From assembly GCA_000828975.1 (NCBI GenBank), contig AP014683.1:2003700-2067699 (forward strand): 64,000 nt of DNA, given 5' to 3'. This DNA is from Burkholderiales bacterium GJ-E10 (lineage in GTDB: Bacteria > Pseudomonadota > Gammaproteobacteria > Burkholderiales > Burkholderiaceae_F). A program made the translations under genes and the position numbers. Every line of letters begins with the position of its first letter. Position 1 is the stretch's first letter. Shown here piece after piece: positions 34,906 to 42,706 of the stretch. Under the pieces are notes generated by a model. It searched no databases and was not told where the DNA came from. It saw only the letters and a list, made by a program, of their open reading frames with translations.

Positions 34906-35642
34906 ACGATCCGCCCCTCCTCCAGCGAAAGAACCCGGTCGGCAAGCCGGAAAACCTCGGGCATCGCGTGGCTGACGTAGAGCATCGGGAGCAGGTGCTC
35001 GTCGCGCAACCGCTCCAGGTAGGGAAGCAGTTCGTCTTTGCGTTCGTCATCGAGCGCGGAAAGCGGTTCGTCCAGCAGCAGCAGACGCGGGTTTGCCAGC
35101 AAAGCGCGGCCGATCGCAACGCGCTGCACCTCTCCTCCCGATAGCCGAGCGGGAAAGCGCGCAAGCAGATTCCCGAGGTGGAGGAGCTCGACCACCTCAC
35201 CCCACGCAATGCTCCGGCTCCTTGGTACGTGGCGGCTCATTCCGAATTCGAGGTTTTGCCGCACGTTTTGGTGCGGAAACAGCCGCGCGTCCTGGAACAC
35301 CATGCCGACGGGCCGCTTGTGCGGAGCGACGAACACCCCTGACCCGGAGTCCTGCCACACCGTTTCGCCGACCGTCACCAGTCCGCGGGCATCGGGCTCA
35401 AGGCCCGCAACGGCACGCAGGCAGGTCGTCTTGCCCGAGCCTGACGGCCCGATCAGGGCGGTGATGCCGCGATCAGGAGCATCGAACCGGAACGACAGCG
35501 AGCGTCCCGGAAACTCGATCGAAAGGGAGACCTGCAGCCGCGCGGGCGGCAGGCCGCAATGATCGGCGTGCGCGACACTGGAAAATTTCGCCGATGGAAC
35601 GCCGATGGCGCCGGAGAGTCTCCAACCCTTTTCAATCTGCAT
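34737..35642 (-). CDS. modC: Molybdate ABC transporter ATPase, lacking TOBE domain
   Basis: A 301-residue ABC ATPase. LIGPSGSGKTTCLRAVAGLE is Walker A, FQDARLFPHQNV the Q-loop, RLSGGEVQRVAIGRALL the signature, LLLLDEPLSALDDERK Walker B and YVSHAMPEVFRLADR the switch histidine. ModC proteins are usually ~350 residues with a C-terminal molybdate-binding TOBE (Mop) domain. Here the domain is replaced by a ~45-residue tail that is antisense to modB. GAGG precedes the ATG at 35642. ATPase function looks intact, but molybdate feedback through TOBE would be absent. Confidence 0.88.
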   Translation of the reverse strand: MQIEKGWRLSGAIGVPSAKFSSVAHADHCGLPPARLQVSLSIEFPGRSLSFRFDAPDRGITALIGPSGSGKTTCLRAVAGLEPDARGLVTVGETVWQDSGSGVFVAPHKRPVGMVFQDARLFPHQNVRQNLEFGMSRHVPRSRSIAWGEVVELLHLGNLLARFPARLSGGEVQRVAIGRALLANPRLLLLDEPLSALDDERKDELLPYLERLRDEHLLPMLYVSHAMPEVFRLADRVLSLEEGRIVYDERPVRPETPLREAGHRLPGAVSVLSATSAQKENASSAPESPLAWEYSSASTWL

Positions 35643-36081
35643 GGTTTCCTCGAAAAAAATGCGGCGAGTCGTTGTGCATGCCTGCTTTTCCGTTCTGCAA
35701 GGGACATGCCAACGACGTGGCCGCATGCCGTTCCGCCGCCGCGTCGCTCGAACGTCCCTTCGCAATGTTCGGCACCGCGCAAGGCATCGCGCCGGGGAAG
35801 ATTCGTCCCGTCAGGCCTTCGGCCGGTCGATAATGACCACGCACGATTCCGTACGCCGATAAATTAATCGCACCAAGCAGGTGCAGTTCTCCGGGTTTCT
35901 GCACCAGATCGGCCAGCCTGCACTGAATGCCGACGTGGTTTGCCGGCACGATCGAGACCTCCCGCAAGGTTTTGGGGAGATCCAGAAAACCACTCGGAAT
36001 CGTTCTGATCTCGCGAAGTCCCGGTCCGGATGCATAGCGGCCCGTCCATAGCACGGCGTCAGCAAGATTGCCGCCGGGCAC
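35632..36081 (-). CDS. Doubtful ORF upstream of modC
   Basis: A 149-codon frame with a GTG start and a stop eight bases inside modC. The middle reads like protein (REVSIVPANHVGIQCRLADL, then VQKPGELHLLGAINLSAYGI) but I cannot assign it to a family. The first codons overlap a well-formed sigma-54-type promoter on the other strand, and the last third looks random. It may be a truncated gene whose start lies elsewhere, or spurious. If it is not real, 35643-36058 holds no recognised gene. Confidence 0.3.
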   Translation of the reverse strand: MPGGNLADAVLWTGRYASGPGLREIRTIPSGFLDLPKTLREVSIVPANHVGIQCRLADLVQKPGELHLLGAINLSAYGIVRGHYRPAEGLTGRIFPGAMPCAVPNIAKGRSSDAAAERHAATSLACPLQNGKAGMHNDSPHFFRGNHAD

Positions 36082-36091
36082 GGCAATTGCT
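36076..36091 (+). promoter_or_regulatory. Sigma-54-type promoter of porin 2
   Basis: GGGCACGGCAATTGCT places GG (36077-36078) and GC (36089-36090) exactly ten bases apart, matching the -24/-12 consensus TGGCAC-N5-TTGC closely. Almost the same sequence lies upstream of narK (49740-49755). Transcription would start about 12 bases downstream, just before the hairpins at 36105. Confidence 0.7.
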
Positions 36092-36104
36092 TGTCCTCTC
36101 CGGT

Positions 36105-36171
36105 GGGCGCAACGGCGCGCCCCGTCCTCCGAATTGCCTTCGGGTGGTCCTGCGTCCAGTGCGGCGCGCAG
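36105..36171 (+). promoter_or_regulatory. ANTAR-type leader hairpins and terminator-like stem before porin 2
   Basis: A perfect 6-bp stem with hexaloop AACGGC (36105-36122) is followed after six bases by a second hairpin, CCGAATTGCCTTCGG (36129-36143), whose loop also begins with A and has G at position 4. These are the marks of the two-hairpin RNA bound by ANTAR regulators. A stem with CTGCG/CGCAG arms (36150-36171) followed by TTTCC resembles a terminator, weaker here than in the narK copy. Porin 2 begins ~220 bases downstream. Confidence 0.6.
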
Positions 36172-36389
36172 CGGTTTCCTTCGCTCGGATACGAACCCTC
36201 AGATTTTCCCCGGTGAGTCTTCAGACTTCCCCCGGCTTCGACTCGCGTCACGGCATGCGCTCACACCCCCCGAGTGTCTCGTGCGAGGGGGGGCCGTGCG
36301 TCGATCACCTTCCTGGGGTTCCTCGGTTCATCAACCGGTCATGCGCGATGAGGCAGCACTTGCAACGATTTGAACAAAGGAAGACTTCC

Positions 36390-37775
36390 ATGCGCCGTGT
36401 ATGCCGCACCCATTTCGCCCTTGCCGCGGCATTTGCCGTGACCGGCGCGGGATTTCTCGGTGTTGCAATCGCCGACGATGCCACGATCGTCGGCTACCCC
36501 GCGAATCCGAGCAGCACCACCGGGGTTACGAACATCGAACTGCGACCGCGCTATGAATCCGTCCAGCAGCAAGGCACGGGGGAGGCGAAGGCAGCGACGG
36601 TGCGTGCGTTGGCAGGGTACACCACGCCGCAGGCGGCGGACGGGTTAGGCGCTACCCTGGAACTCATTGGCGTTGGCGCCGCCGACACTGCGGCCTATAA
36701 CGTGCCGGTCGAACCCCTGCCCAAAGGTAGCAACCCTGCGCACGCGACCATTCTCGACCCCGAAGGATTCAACGCCAACCAAGCCTATCTCTCCTATGAC
36801 GGCGTTGCGGACACCCGCGTCCTTGCCGGGCGGCAGCTCATCGAACTCGACGACCAGCGCTTCGTCGGCAACGTCGGGTTTCGGCAGAACATGCAGACCT
36901 TCGACGGACTGAGCGTGGTCAATCGCGGCATTCCGAACGTGGAAGTGACAGGTGCGTACCTATTTGGGGCCAAGGACGTACTCAACGACGAGGTTCATAT
37001 GAAAACATTTCTCGCGGAGGCCACTTGGACCCGGTACGCAGCGGCGCATGTCGACGCGTTCGGCTACTGGTATGGAAATCGGGAAAACGCCCATGGCGGA
37101 ACGACGCCGGGCAACGCCGCGATCATTCCCGGGGCTGCCCTGTGCGGCGCCGGACCAAACAGCGCAAACAGTCTGGTGAATCCCCAAGCGTGCAACAGCG
37201 CCACGTTCGGTGCCCGCATGCATGGCGACCTCCCTCTCGCCGGCGCGTGGTCGGCACGCTACGCAGCGGAGTATGCGCACCAGAACGCTTGGGACGGCGG
37301 CTACGGCGCCATCGGCAACGATTTCGACCATCTGGCCGGGACGCTGCTTCGGGAGGGCGCGTACCTCTCGGTAGACGCGATGCGGATGGGTGCGAACACC
37401 GACGGTACGTACGGTTTCCAGACGCCGATGGCGACCAAACACGCCTTCAACGGCTGGGCGGAAATGTTTCTGACCACGCCCAAGGAAGGTTTGCGAAGCG
37501 ATTACGCGACGATCGGCGACAAGAATATCCTGGGGTTCGATATGTCGATCCGCTACTACCGGTTCACTACCGATTACCAAGGGACGCCTCTCGGGCATGA
37601 GTGGGACTGGTCCATCCGCCGCGCCTTGACCCGCACGGTGAATTTCGTCGTGCAAGTGGCGAAATTTTCCGTTGATGCCGGAGGTGCCGCGTCCTATGCC
37701 GATCTGCAGGCGGGCAAGCCCACCGGGCTGGAAAACACCACGGCGATGTGGGGCATGTTGATGGCGAAGTTTTGA
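36390..37775 (+). CDS. Outer-membrane porin-like protein 2
   Basis: A 461-residue exported barrel protein. The signal peptide (THFALAAAFAVTGAGFLGVA) is followed by ATIVGYPANPSSTTGVTNIE and a barrel ending in LMAKF. It is closely similar along its whole length to porin 1 (15920-17323), including LAGRQLIELDDQRFVGNVGF and the loop AALCGAGPNSANS. ATG at 36390 follows AAAGGAAG; the open frame upstream is leader. Its control region duplicates that of the nitrate operon, so it may admit nitrate or nitrite. That is an inference from regulation, not from the protein. Confidence 0.75.
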   Translation: MRRVCRTHFALAAAFAVTGAGFLGVAIADDATIVGYPANPSSTTGVTNIELRPRYESVQQQGTGEAKAATVRALAGYTTPQAADGLGATLELIGVGAADTAAYNVPVEPLPKGSNPAHATILDPEGFNANQAYLSYDGVADTRVLAGRQLIELDDQRFVGNVGFRQNMQTFDGLSVVNRGIPNVEVTGAYLFGAKDVLNDEVHMKTFLAEATWTRYAAAHVDAFGYWYGNRENAHGGTTPGNAAIIPGAALCGAGPNSANSLVNPQACNSATFGARMHGDLPLAGAWSARYAAEYAHQNAWDGGYGAIGNDFDHLAGTLLREGAYLSVDAMRMGANTDGTYGFQTPMATKHAFNGWAEMFLTTPKEGLRSDYATIGDKNILGFDMSIRYYRFTTDYQGTPLGHEWDWSIRRALTRTVNFVVQVAKFSVDAGGAASYADLQAGKPTGLENTTAMWGMLMAKF

Positions 37776-38061
37776 TCGTCGTGGAAATGAACCGCGAAAC
37801 GAAACGATCGGCACGCCTTTCTACTCGCGCGGAATGCGCGAGCGTACGCCGGTCGATGCACCGTTCGCTCCGGGGCGATGCATCCCATGCGGGTTTGTTG
37901 GCACATCGTTTGCTTGGTTCAATCGTTATCACGGCAATCCCTCCGAGGCGCATAGCCTGCGGTTTCCTTCGGGAGATACGGCTTTGCGTCCGTGATCTTC
38001 GGATCAACAGGGTGGACGGGGAAACGCGTCCGCCTCCCGCGCTTGGAAAGGAGAACGAACC

Positions 38062-39045
38062 ATGCCCCCTCTGGCAGATCGTTATGGTCGCCGGTTTCCG
38101 TATCTGCGATTGTCGATCACAGCCGCGTGCAACTTCCGTTGCACATATTGCCTTCCGCACGGAACCGGCCCGGACCCTCGCGCAGCGGGCCCGCTGTCGC
38201 TCGAGGAGATCACAAGACTGTTGCGCGGCTTCGCACAGCTGGGCATGAACAAACTGCGCATCACCGGCGGAGAGCCGACTGTGCGCCGCGATCTGACGGA
38301 GGTCCTGCGCATCGCGTCGGCCGTGCCCGGTCTGCGTACGCTGGCAATGAGCACCAACGGCACCCTGTTGGCACGCCGTCTCGGTGCATGGATGGATGCG
38401 GGACTGAATTCCATCAACGTCAGCGTGGACAGTCTGAATCGGATGACGTTCGCACGGATCACCGGCCACGACGGCCTCGACCAGATTCTTCGCGGCATCG
38501 ACATGGCGATCGCAGCGGGCGTGCCATCGGTCAAGATCAACACCCTGATGCTCCGCAGCGTAAATGACGCCGAGTTGCCGGCTTGGCTCGAATACCTGCG
38601 TCATCGCACGGTCGTCGTGCGGTTCATCGAACTGATGCAAACCGGCGACAATGTGGCGTTCTTCCGCGACCGCCACACGCGCGCGGACCGGCTCGCCGAG
38701 CTACTGCGGAATGCCGGCTGGCAACCGGTGTCCCGCGCGGCCGATGCCGGTCCGGCGATCGAGTACCGTCATGACGACTATTCCGGCCGCGTCGGCATCA
38801 TCGCACCATACTCGACGGGCTTTTGCGATGGCTGCAACCGCTTGCGTGTCACCGCCGCCGGCGATCTGCGCCTGTGCCTGTTCGGCGAATTCGGGGTGCC
38901 GCTGCGCACGTGGCTGCAGTCCGACGATCAGATCGGTGACCTGGTGCACGTCATCCGCGAGCAGATCGGACGGAAGGAGCAAGGCCATTTTCTGCGCGAG
39001 GGGCGCACCGGCATCACCCCGCATCTCGCATCCACGGGAGGATGA
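38062..39045 (+). CDS. moaA: GTP 3',8-cyclase
   Basis: A 327-residue radical SAM enzyme for the first step of molybdenum cofactor synthesis. SITAACNFRCTYCLPHG carries the CxxxCxxC cluster, ITGGEPTVRRDLTEVL the SAM-binding GGEP. FCDGCNRLRVTAAGDLRLCL supplies the C-terminal FeS cysteines, and the chain ends in the functional GG. AAAGGAG precedes the ATG. It is the first of six tightly packed cofactor genes. The 286 bases between porin 2 and moaA contain no recognised gene and may hold the operon promoter. Confidence 0.95.
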   Translation: MPPLADRYGRRFPYLRLSITAACNFRCTYCLPHGTGPDPRAAGPLSLEEITRLLRGFAQLGMNKLRITGGEPTVRRDLTEVLRIASAVPGLRTLAMSTNGTLLARRLGAWMDAGLNSINVSVDSLNRMTFARITGHDGLDQILRGIDMAIAAGVPSVKINTLMLRSVNDAELPAWLEYLRHRTVVVRFIELMQTGDNVAFFRDRHTRADRLAELLRNAGWQPVSRAADAGPAIEYRHDDYSGRVGIIAPYSTGFCDGCNRLRVTAAGDLRLCLFGEFGVPLRTWLQSDDQIGDLVHVIREQIGRKEQGHFLREGRTGITPHLASTGG

Positions 39046-39048
39046 TCC

Positions 39049-40047
39049 ATGCCTGCGCAAACAACGCACAGCCGCTTTCATATGGCCGACGTGCGCGGCA
39101 AACGAATTACGGCGCGGCGGGCCGTTGCTGTAGGCGAATTGCATGCGGGCACCGCGTTTTTCCCCATTGTCGAGCGGCGCTTGCCCAAAGGCGACGCCAT
39201 GGCGATGGCCGAGGTGGCGGGGTTGCAAGGCGCCAAGAACGCCGCGCAGCTTCTGCCCTTGTGCCATCCGCTCCCGCTGGAATCGATCGAAGTCCGCTGC
39301 GAGCCGGTGCCCAGCCATCGTGCCATCCGCGTCTATTGCGCCGTGGCGGCGTCGGCGCGCACCGGCGTGGAGATGGAAGCCTTGGCGGGAGTTGCCGCTG
39401 CCTTGCTGACGCTATACGACCTCGCCAAACCGGTGGAGCCGGCATTGTCGCTGGGAGAGACCCGCCTGCTGTTCAAGGAGGGCGGCAAGAGCGGCCTCTG
39501 GCTGCATCCGGCGGGGATGACTGAGAACGAACTGGCGGAATACCGGCCGCAAGCGCCGGACCGCTTGGCAAACGTGCCGGCGGCGGTGATCACGCTCAGC
39601 GACCGGGCAAGCCAGGGGATCTACGCGGATGAGTCCGGATCCTTGCTGGTCGAACGCCTGCGCGCCATCGGCGCGCAGGTGGATTCGGCCGAGGTGCTAC
39701 CGGACGATCCGGAACCGCTCGCAGCACGCTTGCGCGAATTGGCCGCGAGCAGCGTTCGCTTGATATTGTGCACGGGGGGCACCGGCCTGGGGCCCCGAGA
39801 CCGCACACCGGAAGCGCTGAAACTCGCTGCGGACCGGTCCGTCGGCGGAATCGGCGAGCTGTTCCGCATCGAGAGCAGCCAACACACGCCCAAGGCGTGG
39901 CTAAGCCGGGCCGAGGCGGTGATCGTCGATCGCACGTTGGTCATCGCCTTGCCAGGCCGTCCCAAAGCCGTCGCAGAGGGGATGGATATCCTCGCGCCGA
40001 TTCTCGCCCACGCCCTCGCCATGCTGGCTGGGGGGGATCACAAGTGA
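39049..40047 (+). CDS. moaCB: MoaC-MoaB fusion protein
   Basis: A 332-residue fusion of two cofactor enzymes. Residues ~5-155 are MoaC (cyclic pyranopterin monophosphate synthase): FHMADVRGKRITARRAVAVG, KNAAQLLPLCHPLPLESIEV and RTGVEMEALAGVAAALLTLY. Residues ~165-330 are a MoaB/Mog domain (AAVITLSDRASQGIYADESG, LCTGGTGLGPRDRTPEALKL, ALPGRPKAVAEGMD), which would adenylylate molybdopterin. It starts four bases after moaA and overlaps moeA by four. Joining an early and a late step in one chain is known in some bacteria. Confidence 0.92.
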   Translation: MPAQTTHSRFHMADVRGKRITARRAVAVGELHAGTAFFPIVERRLPKGDAMAMAEVAGLQGAKNAAQLLPLCHPLPLESIEVRCEPVPSHRAIRVYCAVAASARTGVEMEALAGVAAALLTLYDLAKPVEPALSLGETRLLFKEGGKSGLWLHPAGMTENELAEYRPQAPDRLANVPAAVITLSDRASQGIYADESGSLLVERLRAIGAQVDSAEVLPDDPEPLAARLRELAASSVRLILCTGGTGLGPRDRTPEALKLAADRSVGGIGELFRIESSQHTPKAWLSRAEAVIVDRTLVIALPGRPKAVAEGMDILAPILAHALAMLAGGDHK

Positions 40048-41327
40048 GCCCTGGAAACCCTCTGCAGGACCGCCGCGAGCGGCCCGATCTTGCGCCGGAA
40101 GATGCCTTGCGCATCATCCTCGACGGGTGCAGCCCTCTGCCCACGAGCGACTGTTCGCTCGCCGCAGGCGTCGGCCGGGTACTGGCCGCACCCATCATCA
40201 GCACGGTTGCGCTGCCGCCGTTCGACAATGCCGCCATGGACGGCTTCGCGCTCGGCGGAACAGCAGCCCCGCTCGCGGCGGGAGCCGAAATCCCGCTCGA
40301 AGGCAGGCAAGCGGCCGGTGACGGTCCATCGTGCGCGCAAGGGGGAGCGTGGGAAATCATGACGGGTGCACGTTTGCCCGACGGTCTCGACCGCGTGGTT
40401 CCATTCGAGCGAGCCGAACTGCTGGAAGAACCGCCACGGATACGCTTGCTTGCCGACGTGACTGCCAGACAGAATGTGCGCGGCGCCGGCTCGGACGTGC
40501 GCCCTGGCGAAACGGTGCTCGAAGCGGCCACGGTGCTGGCCCCACGGCATCTCATGCTCCTGGCGGCGCTGGGGTTTGCGCGGATGCCCGTTATCGAGCG
40601 CCCGCGCGTGGCGATCCTATGTACCGGAAAGGAACTGATCGACGATTCTTCGCGGACTCTCGCCACTGGGCAGATCCGCGATGCCAACGGCCCTTTTCTC
40701 GCAGCGTGCATCCCGCTTGCCGGAGCCGAGATGGCGTACGCGCAAACCGTGACGGACGATTCCGAGGCATTTTGCACGGCTTTACAGCGCGCACAGGATG
40801 CGCGAGCGCATGTCGTCGTATCCACCGGCGCGGTGTCGATGGGTCGCTATGACTTCGTGCCCGAAACGCTGGAGCGATTCGGAGCCTGCATTGCGTTCCA
40901 TAAGATCGCGATCCGTCCCGGCAAGCCCCTCCTTTTTGCCCGGCTACCAGAAGGCGCGCTGTTTTTCGGGCTTCCCGGAAACCCGATGGCGGCCGCCGTT
41001 GGTTGGCGTTTCTTCGTAGAGCCGGCATTGCGCGCGATGTTGCGACTACCACTCGAGCGACCTCGGCGCTTGCCGCTGCACGCCGCGTTTCGGAAGGAGG
41101 CTCCATTGCGCTTTCATCTGAAATCGCGCGTCCGGCCCGATGCCGAAGATCGAGTCGCGGTGCACATATTGTCGGGGCAGGAGTCGTATCGCATCCGATC
41201 CATCGCGCAGGCCGACGCCTGGACGGTCATTGCGGCTGAAACGGATTTCTTGCCGGCCGGCGCCATGGTCGACGTTTACGGTATGAGCCATCTCGAAACT
41301 TCCACAGCATGGGGAAACGCGGTATGA
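40044..41327 (+). CDS. moeA: Molybdopterin molybdenumtransferase
   Basis: A 427-residue MoeA that inserts molybdate into adenylylated molybdopterin. LPPFDNAAMDGFALGG is the N-terminal signature and EIMTGARLPDGLDRVVPFER the substrate block. VSTGAVSMGRYDFVPETLER and FFGLPGNPMAAAVGWRFFVE are the MPT-binding motifs. The GTG start overlaps the moaCB stop (GTGA); the longer frame upstream is antisense-like reading of moaCB. The final codons overlap moaD. Molybdate would come from ModABC, encoded a few kb upstream. Confidence 0.93.
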   Translation: MSPGNPLQDRRERPDLAPEDALRIILDGCSPLPTSDCSLAAGVGRVLAAPIISTVALPPFDNAAMDGFALGGTAAPLAAGAEIPLEGRQAAGDGPSCAQGGAWEIMTGARLPDGLDRVVPFERAELLEEPPRIRLLADVTARQNVRGAGSDVRPGETVLEAATVLAPRHLMLLAALGFARMPVIERPRVAILCTGKELIDDSSRTLATGQIRDANGPFLAACIPLAGAEMAYAQTVTDDSEAFCTALQRAQDARAHVVVSTGAVSMGRYDFVPETLERFGACIAFHKIAIRPGKPLLFARLPEGALFFGLPGNPMAAAVGWRFFVEPALRAMLRLPLERPRRLPLHAAFRKEAPLRFHLKSRVRPDAEDRVAVHILSGQESYRIRSIAQADAWTVIAAETDFLPAGAMVDVYGMSHLETSTAWGNAV

Positions 41328-41584
41328 GAATCCGGATCGACCTCTTCGGCGCCCTGCGCGACGTCGACGCCAAGGGATATGTGGAATTGGAAGTGCCGCG
41401 GGGAAGCTCCGTCGGGGCCCTGCGTGAACACTTGCGAGCGCACGTGCGGCAGCACGCTCCTTCAATCGGCGACAATCTGATCCGGGGCAGCGCCTTCGCC
41501 GATGCGCACGAGATCCTGCACGACCACCGGGTCATACCGGAAGACGGCGAGCTTGCGCTGCTGCCGCCGGTGAGTGGTGGTTGA
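41324..41584 (+). CDS. moaD: Molybdopterin synthase sulfur carrier subunit
   Basis: An 86-residue ubiquitin-like sulfur carrier: MRIRIDLFGALRDVDAKGYV, VPRGSSVGALREHLRAHV, ELALLPPVSGG. The C-terminal GG accepts sulfur as a thiocarboxylate. The ATG overlaps the moeA stop (ATGA) and its own stop lies immediately before moaE. It partners with MoaE. Confidence 0.9.
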   Translation: MRIRIDLFGALRDVDAKGYVELEVPRGSSVGALREHLRAHVRQHAPSIGDNLIRGSAFADAHEILHDHRVIPEDGELALLPPVSGG

Positions 41585-41586
41585 TC

Positions 41587-42054
41587 ATGCCCGATTTGCA
41601 CGCGTCTGTCGTCGGAATTGATCGAGCGCAGCTCGACCCCATCGCTGCGATCGAGTTCGTGACGGATCCGCGCTTCGGCGGCATCGCGACGTTTCTCGGC
41701 TGCGTGCGTGCCACCAATCTCGGCCGCGCGGTCACCGGAGTGAGCTACGAGATCTTCGAGCCGCTGGCGCTGCGCATCTTCCGAAAAATCGGCGATCGGG
41801 TACGCGACGAAATCCGCGCGCCGCTCAAGCTGTACATCGCACACGCCAAGGGAAATCTGCGAATCGGCGATCTCGCGGTGTCCATCGCCGCCGGAACGCC
41901 GCACCGCGACGAGGCCTTTCGTGCATGTCGGCTGGCGATCGAAGCGGTCAAACACGAGGCCCCGATCTGGAAGCGGGAACACTACGTCGACGGCCACAGC
42001 GAATGGAGCGAGGGGTGTTCCTTGTGCGGGAACCACGCAGGGAATGTCCGCTAG
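41587..42054 (+). CDS. moaE: Molybdopterin synthase catalytic subunit
   Basis: A 155-residue MoaE. ATFLGCVRATNLGRAVTGVS and YEIFEPLALRIFRKIGDRVR form the first half. LYIAHAKGNLRIGDLAVSIA, HRDEAFRACRLAIEAVKHEA and PIWKREHYVDG hold the catalytic lysines. ATG at 41587 is preferred, though TTG at 41581 is in frame. It dimerises with MoaD to sulfurate the pterin. It lies directly after moaD in the operon. Confidence 0.92.
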   Translation: MPDLHASVVGIDRAQLDPIAAIEFVTDPRFGGIATFLGCVRATNLGRAVTGVSYEIFEPLALRIFRKIGDRVRDEIRAPLKLYIAHAKGNLRIGDLAVSIAAGTPHRDEAFRACRLAIEAVKHEAPIWKREHYVDGHSEWSEGCSLCGNHAGNVR

Positions 42055-42078
42055 TGTCCTGAGTCCGATATTCGTGGC

Positions 42079-42702
42079 ATGGATTGTTTGCTAGTGATGA
42101 TCCACGCGTGCCAAATACCCGTCGTCCTCCCCTGCATCGGCATCGTGCTCGCGGGCGGGCGATCTGCCCGCATGGGCCGAGACAAGGCATTGCTGCCATG
42201 GCAGGGGCGGCCGCTGATCGAACGTCAAATCGCGGTGCTGGGGGAGGCAGGCGCCGATGCAATCCGCGTCAGCGGGAATCGGCCCGGCTACGGCGGCATC
42301 CCAGATGCGATCCCGGGCTCCGGGCCCCTATTCGGCCTTGCGAGCGTTGGCGCGACTTGTCCCGACGCCCACCTGCTGGTAATCCCGGTGGACATGCCGC
42401 TCTTGTCGGCGGCGCTGTTGCAACGTCTGCGCGCGGAAGCGCGGAGCGCGGGATGCATACGGTTCGCGGAGCACGTATTGCCCATGTGTTTGCGCTGGGA
42501 CGCGCGCTGTCGCGCGATATTGGGTGAGCTGACGCGTGCCACGGATTCACATGTGCGGTCCCTGCGGGCGCTGCAACAGCGCACCGGTTTCGAAGAACTG
42601 GGATTGGACGCGGACGAAGCGATGCAACTGATCGACTGTAACAGCGAAGAAATCTGGCGAAAGGCATCGGGTCGTCGAATCCGCGGTGAAAACGACCTTT
42701 GA
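42079..42702 (+). CDS. mobA: Molybdenum cofactor guanylyltransferase
   Basis: A 207-residue nucleotidyltransferase that adds GMP to molybdenum cofactor. IGIVLAGGRSARMGRDKALL is the nucleotide-binding motif, GPLFGLASVGATCPDAHLLV and IPVDMPLLSAALLQRLRAEA follow. The bis-MGD cofactor it yields is what nitrate reductases such as NasA need, and nasA ends convergently four bases away. Two ATG codons near the start make the exact beginning uncertain. Confidence 0.88.
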   Translation: MDCLLVMIHACQIPVVLPCIGIVLAGGRSARMGRDKALLPWQGRPLIERQIAVLGEAGADAIRVSGNRPGYGGIPDAIPGSGPLFGLASVGATCPDAHLLVIPVDMPLLSAALLQRLRAEARSAGCIRFAEHVLPMCLRWDARCRAILGELTRATDSHVRSLRALQQRTGFEELGLDADEAMQLIDCNSEEIWRKASGRRIRGENDL

Positions 42703-42706
42703 AATG

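Noticed and set aside
36030-36389. Longer N-terminus for porin 2
   Set aside because: The stretch contains the sigma-54-type promoter and leader hairpins; the signal peptide begins at 36390.
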